A DNA stretch of 64,000 nucleotides. It comes from Pseudidiomarina aquimaris. Lineage in GTDB: Bacteria > Pseudomonadota > Gammaproteobacteria > Enterobacterales > Alteromonadaceae. The stretch lies in assembly GCF_003987395.1 (NCBI RefSeq), contig NZ_PIPT01000007.1:163044-227043 (forward strand), given 5' to 3'. Below the pieces are notes generated by a model, which was not told the origin of the DNA, did no database searches, and worked only from the letters and a program-made list of their open reading frames with translations. Both the position numbers and the translations under genes were made by a program. Below are positions 24,427 to 38,953 of the stretch, in pieces (the first letter of the stretch is position 1; every line of letters begins with the position of its first letter).

Positions 24427-24453
24427 TTTTCACTAGGCTCCTACGGCCGTGCC

Positions 24454-24483
24454 CTGTCACCAAGGCTGAATAAAGGTTATAAT
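24454..24483 (+). promoter_or_regulatory. Promoter of glyQS
   Basis: A perfect -10 TATAAT lies at 24478–24483, with CTGTCA (24454–24459, 4/6 match) 18 bp upstream. The predicted start is near 24490, giving a leader of about 36 nt before glyQ. Confidence 0.6.
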
Positions 24484-24525
24484 TTACGCCAAATTTCCGT
24501 AAAAATCTAAGTACGAGACCATCCC

Positions 24526-25431
24526 ATGGCTAGCTATGATGTAAAAACCTTTCAGGGGCTTATCCTCGCGCTGCAGGATTATTGGGCGCAACAAGGTTGC
24601 GCGATTGTGCAGCCCCTCGACATGGAAGTAGGTGCAGGTACCTTCCATCCGATGACTTTTATTCGTGCGGTAGGCCCAGAGCCAGCCAATTACGCCTATG
24701 TACAGCCGTGCCGTCGCCCTACTGACGGCCGCTACGGCGAGAACCCGAACCGCCTACAACACTACTATCAGTTTCAGGTAATCTTGAAGCCATCGCCAAA
24801 AGACATTCAGGAACTCTACCTGGGGTCCCTGCAAATGCTCGGTTTCGATCCACTCGTACATGACATTCGTTTTGTCGAAGATAACTGGGAGTCACCCACC
24901 TTAGGTGCATGGGGTCTCGGCTGGGAAGTCTGGCTTAACGGTATGGAAGTGACCCAGTTTACCTACTTCCAACAGGTCGGCGGTCTCGAGTGTAAACCTG
25001 TTGCGGGTGAAATTACCTACGGCCTTGAGCGTTTGGCGATGTACATTCAAGGCGTTGACAGTATTTACGATCTCGTTTGGACCGACGGTCCACGTGGAAA
25101 AATTCTTTACGGCGATGTGTTTCATCAGAACGAAGTTGAGCAATCGACTTACAATTTTGAGCACGCAGATGTCGACGTATTGTTTGCGCGATTTGATTCG
25201 TGCGAGAAGGAATGTGAGCATTTACTATCACTCAACCTCCCGCTACCAGCATATGAGCAAGTGATGAGAGCGTCACATGCATTCAATTTATTGGATGCCC
25301 GTCACGCCATTTCAGTCACCGAACGTCAGCGCTATATTTTGCGTGTTCGGACCATGGCTAAGGGGTGTGCCGAAGCCTATTACGCTGCGCGTGAAGCGCT
25401 TGGATTTCCACTGGCAGAGCAAGGAGCCTAA
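24526..25431 (+). CDS. glyQ: Glycyl-tRNA synthetase alpha subunit
   Basis: Catalytic subunit of the bacterial alpha2beta2 GlyRS, charging tRNA(Gly). 301 residues as in E. coli (303). Class II-type motifs include [20 protein letters not shown] and [20 protein letters not shown], and later [20 protein letters not shown]. The ATG at 24526 is preceded by a short leader from the TATAAT promoter. glyS follows after 3 bp. Confidence 0.97.
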   Translation: MASYDVKTFQGLILALQDYWAQQGCAIVQPLDMEVGAGTFHPMTFIRAVGPEPANYAYVQPCRRPTDGRYGENPNRLQHYYQFQVILKPSPKDIQELYLGSLQMLGFDPLVHDIRFVEDNWESPTLGAWGLGWEVWLNGMEVTQFTYFQQVGGLECKPVAGEITYGLERLAMYIQGVDSIYDLVWTDGPRGKILYGDVFHQNEVEQSTYNFEHADVDVLFARFDSCEKECEHLLSLNLPLPAYEQVMRASHAFNLLDARHAISVTERQRYILRVRTMAKGCAEAYYAAREALGFPLAEQGA

Positions 25432-25434
25432 GTC

Positions 25435-27504
25435 GTGCAATCAGCTACCCTACTCGTAGAAATTGGGACCGAAGAATTACCACCCAAAGCACTCAAAGGC
25501 TTAAGCCAAGCATTTGGTGACGCGCTGCAGAAGCAACTGCAAGAGCACAACATTGCGACCGGCACGATGCATTTATTTGCTAGCCCACGTCGTCTAGCCG
25601 TGCAGTTGCAAGACGTTGCAACCCAACAAGCCGACCAAGTGGTCGAAAAGCGCGGTCCTTCGGTGGATGTCGCCTTCGATGCCGATGGCAACCCAACCAA
25701 AGCAGCAGAAGGCTGGACCCGCTCAAACGGCATTACTGTTGCCGAAGCCGACCGCTTGAAGACAGATAAAGGCGAATGGCTGCTTTACAAAGCTGAAGTT
25801 AAAGGCCAGCCGCTTGCGGGTCTACTGCCAGAGTTCGTGCAGAGGGCGTTGGCGCAATTGCCTATTCCTAAGCCAATGCGCTGGGGCACCAGCAATGTTC
25901 AGTTTATTCGCCCTGTGCACACGGTTACCATGCTTCACGGTGATCAGCTGATTCCGGGTGAAGTGCTCGGTGTAGCGTCATCAAATCATTTGTTAGGCCA
26001 TCGTTTCCACTGCCCGCAAGGTGCAACCCTGACCTCAGCAGATGACTACGAAGCCACACTTGAAGGAGCTTATGTGTTGGCCGACTTCGCGAAACGTCGC
26101 CAGCGCATCGTCGACGGAATTAGCGCCGCAGCGAAGGCTGCTAAAGGTGTGATCCGTGAAGATAACGACCTACTTGATGAAGTTACGGCTTTGGTCGAGT
26201 GGCCTGTAGCGCTCACGGCGAGCTTTGATGAAAGCTTCCTAGATGTGCCGAAAGAGCCGCTGATCGTGACAATGAAAGACGACCAGCGCTACTTCCCTCT
26301 CGAAGATAGCGAAGGTAACCTGCTATCAAAGTTTGTCTTTGTTACCAACATTGAGAGCAAGGACCCAGCGCAGATTATTTCGGGTAATGAGCGTGTAGTT
26401 CGCCCTCGCCTTGCCGATGCGCAATTCTTCTTTGAAACGGATAAGAAGACACCGCTAGAAAGCCGTGTGGCGGCACTTGGTAATGTGTTGTTCCAAAAAC
26501 AATTAGGTAGCATCAAGGATAAGTCGGACCGCATCTCGCAAGTTGCTGCGGGTATTGCCACTAAGCTTGGCCAGTCCGGCGATGTTGCGGCTCGTGCCGG
26601 ATACCTATGTAAAGCTGATCTCGTTTCGCAAATGGTGTCGGAATTTCCAGAAACCCAAGGCGTGATGGGCATGCATTACGCGCGTAACGATGGCGAAGCC
26701 GACGGCGTCGCAGAAGCTATTTTTGAGCACTACTTACCACGTTTTAGTGGCGATTCGTTGCCACAAAGCATCCCAGGCTGCGCAGTCGCGCTTGCAGATA
26801 AATTAGATTCGCTCGTTGGCATATTTGGTATTGGACAAACACCAAAGGGGGACCGCGATCCGTTTGCTCTGCGTCGGGCCGCTATTGGTCTCTTGCGAAT
26901 TATCGTTGAGAAGGACTTGCCGCTAGATTTACAAGAGCTCATCGCCTTGTCACGGGAAAGCTTCGGTGAGCTGTTAAGCAACGCAAATGTCGCAGACGAT
27001 GTACTGGAGTTCTTGTTAGGCCGCTTCCGCCCTATGTATCAAGAGCAAGGTATCAGCGTCGATGTCATTCAAGCGGTGTTGGCGCGTCGCCCTACTGCAC
27101 CGGTAGATTTTGACAAACGCGTGCGGGCCGTTGCTAGCTTCCGCGAATTACCGGAAGCCGAAGCATTAGCCGCAGCCAACAAGCGCGTTGCGAATATTCT
27201 CGCCAAGGTCGAAGCGCCTATCGCAGATAAAGTGGATAGTGGACTGCTTTCGGCACAAGAAGAGATCGGCCTAGTTAAGGCCCTAGAAGAGGCTGAAATG
27301 CGTTCAAGTAGCGCACTAGAGCAAGGAGATTACACGGGCGCATTAAAGGCGCTAGCGGCCTTACAGAAGCCCGTAGATGGTTTCTTCGATAACGTCATGG
27401 TAAACGCGGATGACACAGCGGTTCGCGAAAATCGCCAAGCGCTATTACAGCGTCTACGCGGTTTGTTCCTACAAATTGCTGATATTTCCGTTCTAAACAA
27501 CTAG
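25435..27504 (+). CDS. glyS: Glycyl-tRNA synthetase beta subunit
   Basis: Large beta subunit for tRNA recognition in the alpha2beta2 GlyRS. 689 residues, equal to E. coli. It begins [19 protein letters not shown], contains [16 protein letters not shown]-type segment PIPKPMRWG, an HD-like middle region ([11 protein letters not shown]) and a C-terminal anticodon-binding region. The start codon is GTG at 25435, three bases after the glyQ stop; AAGGAG lies inside the glyQ end. A bidirectional terminator follows. Confidence 0.97.
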   Translation: MQSATLLVEIGTEELPPKALKGLSQAFGDALQKQLQEHNIATGTMHLFASPRRLAVQLQDVATQQADQVVEKRGPSVDVAFDADGNPTKAAEGWTRSNGITVAEADRLKTDKGEWLLYKAEVKGQPLAGLLPEFVQRALAQLPIPKPMRWGTSNVQFIRPVHTVTMLHGDQLIPGEVLGVASSNHLLGHRFHCPQGATLTSADDYEATLEGAYVLADFAKRRQRIVDGISAAAKAAKGVIREDNDLLDEVTALVEWPVALTASFDESFLDVPKEPLIVTMKDDQRYFPLEDSEGNLLSKFVFVTNIESKDPAQIISGNERVVRPRLADAQFFFETDKKTPLESRVAALGNVLFQKQLGSIKDKSDRISQVAAGIATKLGQSGDVAARAGYLCKADLVSQMVSEFPETQGVMGMHYARNDGEADGVAEAIFEHYLPRFSGDSLPQSIPGCAVALADKLDSLVGIFGIGQTPKGDRDPFALRRAAIGLLRIIVEKDLPLDLQELIALSRESFGELLSNANVADDVLEFLLGRFRPMYQEQGISVDVIQAVLARRPTAPVDFDKRVRAVASFRELPEAEALAAANKRVANILAKVEAPIADKVDSGLLSAQEEIGLVKALEEAEMRSSSALEQGDYTGALKALAALQKPVDGFFDNVMVNADDTAVRENRQALLQRLRGLFLQIADISVLNN

Positions 27505-27521
27505 GTTATTGATAAACCAAT

Positions 27522-27550
27522 AAAAAAGGAGCCATTTGGCTCCTTTTTTT
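27522..27550. terminator. Bidirectional terminator between glyS and gyrB
   Basis: AAAAAAGGAGCC (27522–27533), loop ATTT, GGCTCCTTTTTT (27538–27549). The symmetric A/T flanks allow it to end both glyS on the plus strand and gyrB on the minus strand. Confidence 0.9.
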
Positions 27551-27573
27551 ATACCTTTTCCCTTTTTGCCGGA

Positions 27574-31088
<3,515 letters not shown>

Positions 31089-31111
31089 AAAGTCCTAATC
31101 TAACCTTACAA

Positions 31112-32212
31112 CTACAGACGCATCGGCATGACGACATACAACGATGCGTCATCCTCATTATCTTCAATTAAGCCACTCGCATCTGGCCCTGACAGTGTCA
31201 TTTTTATTTTTTCACCATGAATGGTGTTCAGCACATCAATCAAATAACTGACGTTAAAGCCAATCTCTAAGCTATCGCCTTGATAGTCAACTTCGATAAC
31301 TTCTTCCGCGGTTTCCTGTTCAGGGTTGTTGGCCGTTAAACACATCTCGCCGGAGCTTAAGTTAACCCGAACACCACGGTATTTTTCATTCGATAAGATT
31401 GCTGCGCGCGAGCAAGCTTGCTTAAGCACATCCCGATCTGCGACCACCACCTTGTCGCCACCTTGTGGTAACACCCGGCGATAATCTGGGAAGCGACCGT
31501 CAACCAGCTTACTGGTAAACGACATACCATTGGTTTCAACACGAATATGGTTGGCGCCAATTGCGACTTTTACTTCATTGTCGCCATCATCAAGCAAGCG
31601 CATCAATTCCATAATGCCTTTACGCGGCACAATCACTTGGCGCCCCGGTAAATTTGGTTGCGGAATCTCAACTGAGCTCATCGCTAAACGGTGGCCATCT
31701 GTAGCGACAGTTCGAAGCGTGTTTGCGTCCGTTTCAAACAACATTCCATTCAGGTAATAGCGTACGTCTTGGTTCGCCATTGAGAAATGCGTACGCTCCA
31801 TGAGATCGCGCAAAACACCCTGAGATGTAACCAATTGGATATCGCTATCCCAGTCATCAATATTCGGGAAGTCCTCTGCCGGCAAGGTCGCCAAGGTAAA
31901 TTTACTACGCCCTGAGCGAATGGTTGCTTTCTCACCGCTTGCGCTAACTTCTACCTCAGCATGGTCAGGAAGACTACGCACGATATCCACCAACTTCTTC
32001 GCTGGCACCGTAAGCTGTCCCTCTTCCCCACCTTCAATCTCACACACCGAAACGAGCTCAACTTCAAGGTCGGTACCCGTGAGGCGAATATGGTCTGAAG
32101 CAACCTGAATAAGTACATTTGATAAGATTGGAATCGTATGACGACGTTCAACTGCTCCGCTAACTACTTGGAGAGGTTTTAAAAACGCATCACGATTGAT
32201 GGTAAATTTCAT
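31112..32212 (-). CDS. dnaN: DNA polymerase III beta sliding clamp
   Basis: Ring-shaped processivity clamp of the replicase. 366 residues, equal to E. coli; three repeated clamp domains. Family features are the start MKFTINRDAFLKPLQVVSG, LPAEDFPNIDDW, ATDGHRLAMSS and the conserved C-terminus YVVMPMRL that lines the peptide-binding groove. It lies 59 bp after dnaA and 23 bp before recF. Confidence 0.98.
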   Translation of the reverse strand: MKFTINRDAFLKPLQVVSGAVERRHTIPILSNVLIQVASDHIRLTGTDLEVELVSVCEIEGGEEGQLTVPAKKLVDIVRSLPDHAEVEVSASGEKATIRSGRSKFTLATLPAEDFPNIDDWDSDIQLVTSQGVLRDLMERTHFSMANQDVRYYLNGMLFETDANTLRTVATDGHRLAMSSVEIPQPNLPGRQVIVPRKGIMELMRLLDDGDNEVKVAIGANHIRVETNGMSFTSKLVDGRFPDYRRVLPQGGDKVVVADRDVLKQACSRAAILSNEKYRGVRVNLSSGEMCLTANNPEQETAEEVIEVDYQGDSLEIGFNVSYLIDVLNTIHGEKIKMTLSGPDASGLIEDNEDDASLYVVMPMRL

Positions 32213-32271
32213 CCCGTCATTCCCCTGTGTTCGTATCCCTGCAGCACCGGCCTGTCCACTAACAGCTTTGC

Positions 32272-33663
32272 TTAGGCTGATAACGTGCGGATTAAGTTTC
32301 GATAATCTTCTTTAATATCATGCTGCGCGTCTTTTAAGTTTTGTATTTTTCGACACGCGTGCAAAACAGTTGTGTGGTCGCGCCCACCAAATGCATCGCC
32401 AATCTCCGGCAAGCTGTGGTTGGTAAGTTCCTTGGCTAGGGCCATCGCTAATTGTCGTGGCCGCGCAATCGAACGCGTTCGACGTTTCGACAGCAAGTCG
32501 GCCATTTTTATGTTGTAGTATTCAGCGACCGTTTTTTGAATATTCTCTATAGTAACTAACTTCTCTTGCGCTGCAATCAAATCTCGCAATGCTTCACGCA
32601 CGAAGTCGATGGTAATTTGGCGCCCAGTCAAGTTTACGTTCGCAGCCAAGCGGTTTAATGCCCCTTCTAACTCGCGCACATTCGAACGGAGACGCTTCGC
32701 AATAAAGAATGCGACCTCATGCGGTAAGGTAATGCCACGTTCTTGTGCTTTACGAATAAGAATCGCAACCCGTGTTTCTAACTCTGGCGGTTCGATGGCA
32801 ATCGTCAGGCCCCAGCCAAAGCGTGAACGCAAACGATCTTCTACCCCTTCAATTTCTTTCGGGTAGAGGTCGCTGGTCATAATAATTTGCTGATTACCCT
32901 CAAGTAACGCATTGAAAGTATGGAAGAATTCTTCTTGAGAACCCTTTTTGTTGGCGAAAAAGTGTATATCATCGATCAACAAGGCGTCGACCGAGCGGTA
33001 GTAACGCTTGAACTCATTAATTGAGTTGTTCTTCAGTGCATTGACCATATCCTGCACGAAGCGCTCGGCGCGCATATAAAACACTTTCGCACCTTTTTTG
33101 TTTGCCATGATGGCATTGCCGACGGCATGCAAAAGGTGTGTCTTACCAAGACCCGTACCACCGTAAACGAATAATGGGTTATACACACCCCCGGGGTTTT
33201 CGGCGACTTGTGTTGCCGCTGCGCGAGCGAGTTGATTCGACTTACCTTCAACGAAGTTATCAAAGGTATATTCAGGATGGATGTTACTTTCAAATGCTGG
33301 GGCTGGAGAGGCTTCATCCCAAGGGCTTTGTCGGCGAGATGGACGCTCGACCGCTGGGCGACGCGGCTCAGCCTTGGTACTGCCATTCACTGCACCATTG
33401 CTCTTGCGCTCAACACCACCGACCGCAAAAGAAACGTTAGGTGCTTCACCGCCTTTGTCCTTGACTGCTTCGCCGAGATAATCGTTGATGAGGCTGAGGT
33501 ATTTATCCTTAACCCAGTCAACGACGTACATGTTTGGCGCATAGAGCGTCAATATGTCGTCACTCAGATCCGCCTGTAATGGCCGGATCCAAGTATTGTA
33601 ATGTTGCGTCGACAATTCGCTTTGTAGGCGCTCAGTACAATGTTCCCAAAGCGATTTACTCAC
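32272..33663 (-). CDS. dnaA: Chromosomal replication initiator DnaA
   Basis: AAA+ initiator that opens oriC. Domain I (about 1–85) binds DnaB/DiaA-type partners; a short linker rich in Pro/Arg follows; domain III has Walker [14 protein letters not shown] and Walker [10 protein letters not shown]; domain IV has the DNA-binding signature [16 protein letters not shown]. 463 residues (E. coli 467). It starts with GTG, with GGGAG upstream. DnaA boxes in the 324-bp region upstream suggest autoregulation. It is divergent from rpmH and about 14.5 kb from the oriC at mioC–mnmG. Confidence 0.98.
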   Translation of the reverse strand: MSKSLWEHCTERLQSELSTQHYNTWIRPLQADLSDDILTLYAPNMYVVDWVKDKYLSLINDYLGEAVKDKGGEAPNVSFAVGGVERKSNGAVNGSTKAEPRRPAVERPSRRQSPWDEASPAPAFESNIHPEYTFDNFVEGKSNQLARAAATQVAENPGGVYNPLFVYGGTGLGKTHLLHAVGNAIMANKKGAKVFYMRAERFVQDMVNALKNNSINEFKRYYRSVDALLIDDIHFFANKKGSQEEFFHTFNALLEGNQQIIMTSDLYPKEIEGVEDRLRSRFGWGLTIAIEPPELETRVAILIRKAQERGITLPHEVAFFIAKRLRSNVRELEGALNRLAANVNLTGRQITIDFVREALRDLIAAQEKLVTIENIQKTVAEYYNIKMADLLSKRRTRSIARPRQLAMALAKELTNHSLPEIGDAFGGRDHTTVLHACRKIQNLKDAQHDIKEDYRNLIRTLSA

Positions 33664-33862
33664 CCTTCACTCCCTGCATCTCTGCCCTGCTTTTCCATAG
33701 TGATAGCGATCCTCACTAGTGCCCCCACTTTTGCACCAGTTCTTCATAAAAAAGCTGAGAATCGACCACGATTTTTTGTATAATTTATTGCTACTGATTG
33801 TACTGAAGTCACGCCAGATTCGCTAGTCTGTAGGGCAAATTATGCGACCAACAGCAGGACTG

Positions 33863-33905
33863 TTATCCACAATAAGAATCATTGTTGTTTGACAATTGTG
33901 GATAG
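33863..33905. promoter_or_regulatory. DnaA boxes upstream of dnaA
   Basis: TTATCCACA (33863–33871) is perfect; TGTGGATAG (33897–33905) is one base off on the opposite strand. They form an inverted pair spaced 25 bp, between the dnaA and rpmH promoters, fitting DnaA autorepression. Confidence 0.75.
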
Positions 33906-33914
33906 CTTTTATCG

Positions 33915-33943
33915 TTGACTTTGATCCTTTTTACCGATAGAAT
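33915..33943 (+). promoter_or_regulatory. Promoter of rpmH operon
   Basis: TTGACT (33915–33920), a 17-bp spacer and TAGAAT (33938–33943), both 5/6 matches to consensus. Transcription should begin near 33950, about 38 nt before rpmH. Confidence 0.75.
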
Positions 33944-33987
33944 TCGCGCTCTAAATTTTTAGGTAACTCGATTACGGAAGTAACGTC

Positions 33988-34122
33988 ATGAAAAGAACAT
34001 TTCAACCAAGCGTATTGAAGCGCAAGCGCACTCACGGTTTCCGTGCTCGTATGGCAACTAAAAACGGCCGCCAAGTTTTGGCTCGTCGTCGTGCCAAGGG
34101 CCGCAAAGTCCTGTCTGCGTAA
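33988..34122 (+). CDS. rpmH: 50S ribosomal protein L34
   Basis: A 44-residue, very basic ribosomal protein, too short for usual ORF cut-offs. The translation starts [20 protein letters not shown] and ends AKGRKVLSA, which is the L34 family from end to end. It begins 45 nt after the promoter -10 and its TAA is directly followed by the TTG start of rnpA with no gap, as is usual for this pair in the rpmH–rnpA–yidD–yidC–mnmE operon. Confidence 0.98.
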   Translation: MKRTFQPSVLKRKRTHGFRARMATKNGRQVLARRRAKGRKVLSA

Positions 34123-34518
34123 TTGAAGCAGTTTTCCTATGGTCGGGAGTTACGCCTGTTAACTCCCGCTCAATTCCAGCAAGTCTTCAATAATCCCCCG
34201 GTGAAAGCTGTCACGGCTGAACTCACCATGCTGGCAACTCCAAATCATCTTAGTCACCCTCGCCTTGGCGTCACGATTTCAAAGAAGCGTGCGAAGCGTG
34301 CTGTTGATCGAAATCGAATTAAACGCAAGATTCGCGAGAATTTTAGGCTGAAACAGCATAAAATACCGCCATTCGACATTATCGTGATCGCAAAAAGCGG
34401 TATTGCCGATTTAGACAATGATGCTTTGCAACAACGGCTCGACTATTTATGGCGAACATTAAGCAAGCGGTGCGCGCAATACCTATCGGCTGCATCCGAT
34501 TCTACCAGTGGTTCATAA
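34123..34518 (+). CDS. rnpA: Ribonuclease P protein component
   Basis: Basic protein cofactor of RNase P in tRNA 5' processing. 131 residues; the RNR signature is in [20 protein letters not shown]. The likely start is a TTG immediately after the rpmH stop ([17 protein letters not shown] follows, matching the family start). yidD begins 70 bp before its end in another frame. The rare TTG start and coupling to rpmH probably keep its amount low. Confidence 0.95.
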   Translation: MKQFSYGRELRLLTPAQFQQVFNNPPVKAVTAELTMLATPNHLSHPRLGVTISKKRAKRAVDRNRIKRKIRENFRLKQHKIPPFDIIVIAKSGIADLDNDALQQRLDYLWRTLSKRCAQYLSAASDSTSGS

Positions 34519-34733
34519 GCCCACTGATCGGCCCGCGCTGTAGGTTTCAACCCACCTGTTCGCAATACGCCATCGAAGCCATCCAAAAGCATGGTATGAT
34601 GCGGGGCTTCTGGCTTGCCAGTAAACGCATTAGTAAATGTCATCCCGGTCATCCGGGCGGCTTCGACCCGGTGCCTGACAGCAATGCATCGGAATCAAAG
34701 AACGAAAGTAAAACAGAGACGAAGGACTTATGA
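34449..34733 (+). CDS. yidD: Membrane protein insertion efficiency factor YidD
   Basis: A 94-residue protein with an amphipathic N-terminal part, thought to help YidC-dependent insertion at the inner membrane. The family core is [18 protein letters not shown] followed by [15 protein letters not shown], with the conserved Cys residues. The tail is charged and variable. It overlaps rnpA by 70 bp and yidC by 4 bp. Confidence 0.95.
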   Translation: MANIKQAVRAIPIGCIRFYQWFISPLIGPRCRFQPTCSQYAIEAIQKHGMMRGFWLASKRISKCHPGHPGGFDPVPDSNASESKNESKTETKDL

Positions 34734-36409
34734 ATTCGCCACGTTCCATATTGTTTATTGCTTTTTTGGTAGTGAGTTTTTTCCTCTACCAAAACTGGGT
34801 GATTGATACCGCTCCAGGTACACAGAAAGCAGCCCAGCAAGCTTCTCAAACAGCGAACACTGCCTCACCTTCTGAGAGTGCAGTACCAAGCGCCGATCCA
34901 AGCTTACGCGATGAAAGCGTACCAAGTGCAACAAGTAGCGACACTCCGGCAGTTGCCGAAGCTGTATCAGGCGGTCGCGTTCAAGTTACCACTGACGTCC
35001 TCGACGTTGCGATAGCGCTGCGCGGTGGTGACATTGTCAATGCACAGCTCTTAGAATTCGCTCGCACGCAAGACTCTAAAGCACGTTTTGAGTTGTTACA
35101 CGATGACCCAGCCAAGCTTTACATTGCACAATCAGGTCTCGTTGGCAAAGACGGTACCGATTCAGCTGATGGCCGTCCATTGTTCTACGTGGAACGCGAT
35201 GCCTATGAAATGACCGGCGATACACTGCGTGTACCAATGACGTACACCATGGACGACGGTTCGAAAATCACTAAAACTTTCGTGTTTACCAAAGGCTCGT
35301 ACGCAATTGACGTAATCTACAGCGTGCAGAATGCCGGCACGGCACACAAAGAAGTGCAGTTTTACGCCCAATTAAAGCAAGTCATTACCGAAGCCGGTGG
35401 CAGCATGATGATGCCGACCTACAAAGGCGGCGCCTACTCATGGGACGATGATCGCTATGAGAAGTACGACTTCGATGACATGCGCGATAAGCCGTTACGT
35501 ATTGCTACCGAAACAGGCTGGGTCGGCATGCTTGAGCACTATTTTGTAAGTGCTTGGATTCCGCGCGCAAACGGTACCAAACAGCTTTCTTCAAGTGTGA
35601 TTGGTGGCAACCAAGCCTTGATGCGTGTGATTTATCCGACCGCGACAATTGCGCCTAACAGTGAAGCCGAGATTCGCTCGACGCTATTCGTCGGTCCTAA
35701 AGACCAAGACGCGATGGCAGCCGTTGCCGAGAACCTCGATTTAACCGTCGACTACGGCTTCCTGTGGTGGCTCGCACAGCCAATCTTTAAGCTCTTGCAG
35801 TTCCTGCAAAGCTTCTTGATCAACTGGGGCCTCTCGATCATCGCAGTGACGATTATTATCAAAGCCGTCCTGTATCCATTGACCAAAGCACAGTATGTGT
35901 CGATGGCCAAAATGCGCATGATCCAACCGAAAATGCAGGCGCTGAAAGAACGTCATGGTGACGACCGTCAAAAAATGTCGCAAGCCATGATGAAGCTCTA
36001 CAAAGAAGAGAAGGTAAACCCGTTAGGTGGTTGTTTACCAATGTTGCTGCAACTGCCAATCTTCTTGTCGCTTTACTGGGTACTGTTGGAAAGTGTCGAG
36101 CTTCGCCATGCACCGCTGTTCCTGTGGATTGAAGATTTGTCAGCGAAAGACCCATACTACATCCTGCCGCTATTGATGGGTGTCTCGATGTGGTTTATGC
36201 AGAAGCTGCAGCCAACCCCTGGCACGGACCCAATGCAGCAGAAGTTGATGCAGTACATGCCGGTTATCTTTACCGTGTTCTTCTTGTGGTTCCCGTCAGG
36301 TCTCGTACTGTACTGGTTGAGCAACAACTTGATCACCATCGGTCAGATGCAGTGGATTTACCGCGGTCTTGAGAAAAAAGGCATGATGGAGCGTCGTAAG
36401 AAGAAATGA
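34730..36409 (+). CDS. yidC: Membrane protein insertase YidC
   Basis: Inner-membrane insertase and SecYEG partner. 559 residues with the gram-negative layout: N-terminal membrane anchor (about 5–22), a Ser/Ala/Thr-rich linker, the large periplasmic P1 domain (about 80–350) and five C-terminal membrane helices starting near residue 360. The conserved core includes [18 protein letters not shown] with the substrate-groove Arg nearby, [20 protein letters not shown] and the final basic RRKKK tail. It overlaps yidD and mnmE by 4 bp each. Confidence 0.97.
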   Translation: MNSPRSILFIAFLVVSFFLYQNWVIDTAPGTQKAAQQASQTANTASPSESAVPSADPSLRDESVPSATSSDTPAVAEAVSGGRVQVTTDVLDVAIALRGGDIVNAQLLEFARTQDSKARFELLHDDPAKLYIAQSGLVGKDGTDSADGRPLFYVERDAYEMTGDTLRVPMTYTMDDGSKITKTFVFTKGSYAIDVIYSVQNAGTAHKEVQFYAQLKQVITEAGGSMMMPTYKGGAYSWDDDRYEKYDFDDMRDKPLRIATETGWVGMLEHYFVSAWIPRANGTKQLSSSVIGGNQALMRVIYPTATIAPNSEAEIRSTLFVGPKDQDAMAAVAENLDLTVDYGFLWWLAQPIFKLLQFLQSFLINWGLSIIAVTIIIKAVLYPLTKAQYVSMAKMRMIQPKMQALKERHGDDRQKMSQAMMKLYKEEKVNPLGGCLPMLLQLPIFLSLYWVLLESVELRHAPLFLWIEDLSAKDPYYILPLLMGVSMWFMQKLQPTPGTDPMQQKLMQYMPVIFTVFFLWFPSGLVLYWLSNNLITIGQMQWIYRGLEKKGMMERRKKK

Positions 36410-37779
36410 GCCTCGAGCTAAGTAACGATACCATTGTTGCCCAAGCCACCCCGCCTGGACGCGGCGGGGTCGGTATCGTTCGGGTAAGTGGCCCAGCGTC
36501 TCGCGCCATCGCCGAGACGCTCCTCGGCCACTGTCCACCGCCGCGTAAAGCAGAATACTTGCCCTTTCGTGATGCCCAAGGCACCTTGCTCGATGAAGGT
36601 ATTGCGCTGTTCTTCGCTGGGCCGAATTCATTTACCGGCGAAGACATCCTCGAATTACAAGGTCATGGTGGCCCTGTTCTTATCGACATGATCATTAAAG
36701 CTATTCTCGACCTACCTGACGTGCGCCCTGCGCGCCCAGGCGAGTTTAGCGAACGCGCCTTCATGAACGACAAGCTCGATTTAACTCAAGCTGAGGCGAT
36801 TGCCGATCTTATCGATACCACCTCAGAACAAGCAGCTAAAGCGGCGTTACAGAGCTTACAGGGTGGTTTTTCGCATGAAATAGACCAACTCGTCGATGCC
36901 GTCATCCGCTTACGCATGTATGTCGAAGCCGCGATAGACTTCCCTGACGAAGAAATCGACTTTTTGAGTGATGGTAAAGTCACCGCCGATCTTGAAGCGA
37001 TTCTCGACCATATGCAGCAAGTTATGGTGCAAGCCAAACAGGGCTCACTGCTGCGTGAAGGTATGAAAGTGGTTATCGCTGGGCGTCCAAACGCCGGTAA
37101 GTCGAGCCTGTTGAATGCGCTCGCAGGGCGTGAATCAGCAATTGTTACCTCTATTGCTGGCACCACCCGTGATGTCCTGCGTGAGCACATTCAGATTGAC
37201 GGCATGCCCTTGCATATCATCGACACCGCAGGCTTACGTGAAAGCCCCGACGAAGTCGAGCAAATCGGAATCCAGCGCGCATGGGATGAAATCCGCGGCG
37301 CCGACCGCGTGCTCTTTATGGTTGACGCGACCGAAACCCAAGCCGTTCACCCCGCCGATATTTGGCCAGAGTTTTTTCAGCAGCTACCCGCCGAATTACC
37401 TTACACCGTGATTCGCAACAAAGTCGATTTGAATGAAGAGCCAGTGCAGCTTGAAGACATAGGCGGTGTACCCGTGTTACACCTTTCGGCAAAAACCGGC
37501 CACGGCGTCGAGTTATTGCGCGAACACCTTAAACACTGTGTCGGCTACCAAGCGACGAGTGAAGGCAGCTTTATGGCACGCCGCCGGCATCTTGCTGCAC
37601 TGGAAAAAGCACGTGAGCACTTACTAACTGGACAAGACGCACTAGAGCAGCACATTGCTGGCGAAATTCTCGCCGAAGAACTGCGTCTTGCACAGCAACA
37701 CTTAAACGAAATCACTGGCGAATTTACCTCCGACGATCTATTGGGTAAGATTTTTAGCTCGTTCTGTATCGGTAAATAA
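36406..37779 (+). CDS. mnmE: tRNA modification GTPase MnmE
   Basis: With MnmG it makes the cmnm5/mnm5 group on U34 of several tRNAs. N-terminal folate-binding TrmE domain (about 1–120), helical domain, and an inserted G domain with [12 protein letters not shown] (G1), GTTRDV (G2), DTAGLRE (G3) and NKVD (G4). It ends with the essential C-terminal FCIGK. 457 residues (E. coli 454). Its partner mnmG lies about 10.7 kb away across oriC. Confidence 0.98.
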   Translation: MSLELSNDTIVAQATPPGRGGVGIVRVSGPASRAIAETLLGHCPPPRKAEYLPFRDAQGTLLDEGIALFFAGPNSFTGEDILELQGHGGPVLIDMIIKAILDLPDVRPARPGEFSERAFMNDKLDLTQAEAIADLIDTTSEQAAKAALQSLQGGFSHEIDQLVDAVIRLRMYVEAAIDFPDEEIDFLSDGKVTADLEAILDHMQQVMVQAKQGSLLREGMKVVIAGRPNAGKSSLLNALAGRESAIVTSIAGTTRDVLREHIQIDGMPLHIIDTAGLRESPDEVEQIGIQRAWDEIRGADRVLFMVDATETQAVHPADIWPEFFQQLPAELPYTVIRNKVDLNEEPVQLEDIGGVPVLHLSAKTGHGVELLREHLKHCVGYQATSEGSFMARRRHLAALEKAREHLLTGQDALEQHIAGEILAEELRLAQQHLNEITGEFTSDDLLGKIFSSFCIGK

Positions 37780-37810
37780 GCAACCCTACCCCACAACGAG
37801 AGCAACAATT

Positions 37811-38953
37811 ATGGGTCTCATTCTCAAGCTAGTCCTTGGTATTGTTTTTGGTATTTTAATCGGCCTCTATATGCCGGAATGGTTTACCCAACTGCTTTTA
37901 ACCTTTAAAGGCCTGTTCGGTGAGCTACTGTTTTTCACAATTCCTCTGCTGATTTTATTCTTTATCACCAGTGGCATTGCAGGCTTGCCACAAAACTCTG
38001 GCAAACTGCTTAGCCGCACCTTGATAATCGCCTATTTATCGACAATTTTAGCCGGCATCGCAGCCTATTGGCTGGCACGCTTTATCGTGCCTTTGCTCAC
38101 CGCAGCAGGCGAACAAGCTGAAACCTCAACGCAAGTCTTAGAGCCCTTTATCACGGTCGATTTACCACCCGTGTTTGGCATCATGACCGCGTTAGTTTTG
38201 GCGTTTATTTTTGGTCTTGGCATCGCTGCAACACGCGCAGAACAACTTAAACAAATCTCAGACCAAGGCCGCGACATTATCGAAAAGCTCTTGGCCAAAG
38301 TGATTATTCCGTTGTTGCCGTTCTATATTGCTGGTGTTTTTGCCGCCATGGCCCACGCGGGCACCGTATTCCAAACCCTGCAAACCTTTGGCATCGTGCT
38401 GCTCATGGCCGTTGCACTGCACTGGGTCTACTTAACAACGATGTATGTGCTGGCCGGCCTACGCCACGGCCGTAGTCCGCTGACCCTGCTCAAGAACATG
38501 CTGCCAGCCTACTTTACAGCCCTCGGCACCATGTCGAGTGCCGCGACTATTCCGGTGAGCTTACGCTGTGCAAAAGCCAATAAAGTGAACGATGACGTCG
38601 CAAACTTTGTGGTGCCGCTATGCGCAACCACCCATCTCGCCGGTTCAACCATTACCATTGTCAGTTGTACGTTAGCGGTCATGTTTTTACATGATGCCTT
38701 AGCTATTCCATCATTCTTCACGGTTTTACCGTTCATTTTTATGCTGGGTATTGTGATGTTGGCCGCCCCTGGTGTACCTGGCGGCGCGGTGATGTCCGCG
38801 GTCGGTTTGCTTGGATCTATGCTAGGCTTTGGAGAAACGGCGATTGCCTTAATGATTGCGCTCTATATGGCGCAGGATAGTTTTGGTACCGCCTGTAACG
38901 TCACCGGAGATGGAGCGATTGCGCTACTCGTAGATGAGCCAACTCAAAACTAG
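37811..38953 (+). CDS. Dicarboxylate/amino acid:cation symporter (SDF family)
   Basis: Inner-membrane symporter of the sodium:dicarboxylate (DAACS) family, about 380 residues with eight hydrophobic helices and two re-entrant loops. Family signatures: TMSSAATIPVSL (hairpin 1, the SSSATLP equivalent), TTHLAGSTITIV (TM7) and the C-terminal FGTACNVTGDGAIALL carrying the conserved Asn and Asp. The Arg normally found before the Asp-rich motif is not evident, so glutamate should not be assumed; Ser/Thr or other substrates are possible. It follows mnmE after 31 bp and its end overlaps the next gene by 20 bp. Confidence 0.85.
   Translation: MGLILKLVLGIVFGILIGLYMPEWFTQLLLTFKGLFGELLFFTIPLLILFFITSGIAGLPQNSGKLLSRTLIIAYLSTILAGIAAYWLARFIVPLLTAAGEQAETSTQVLEPFITVDLPPVFGIMTALVLAFIFGLGIAATRAEQLKQISDQGRDIIEKLLAKVIIPLLPFYIAGVFAAMAHAGTVFQTLQTFGIVLLMAVALHWVYLTTMYVLAGLRHGRSPLTLLKNMLPAYFTALGTMSSAATIPVSLRCAKANKVNDDVANFVVPLCATTHLAGSTITIVSCTLAVMFLHDALAIPSFFTVLPFIFMLGIVMLAAPGVPGGAVMSAVGLLGSMLGFGETAIALMIALYMAQDSFGTACNVTGDGAIALLVDEPTQN

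Larger units (their letters stand above)
33664..33987. other. dnaA–rpmH divergent intergenic region
   Basis: 324 bp without a gene, AT-rich. It holds one perfect and one near-perfect DnaA box in opposite orientations (33863–33905) and the rpmH promoter (33915–33943). In pseudomonads this interval is oriC; here it lacks GATC clustering, so it is more likely the dnaA regulatory region, with the mioC–mnmG interval as the main origin. Confidence 0.6.

Noticed and set aside
33664..33987. dnaA–rpmH gap as the main oriC
   Set aside because: Only two DnaA boxes and no GATC cluster; the mioC–mnmG interval has the full origin architecture. Kept as a dnaA regulatory region.
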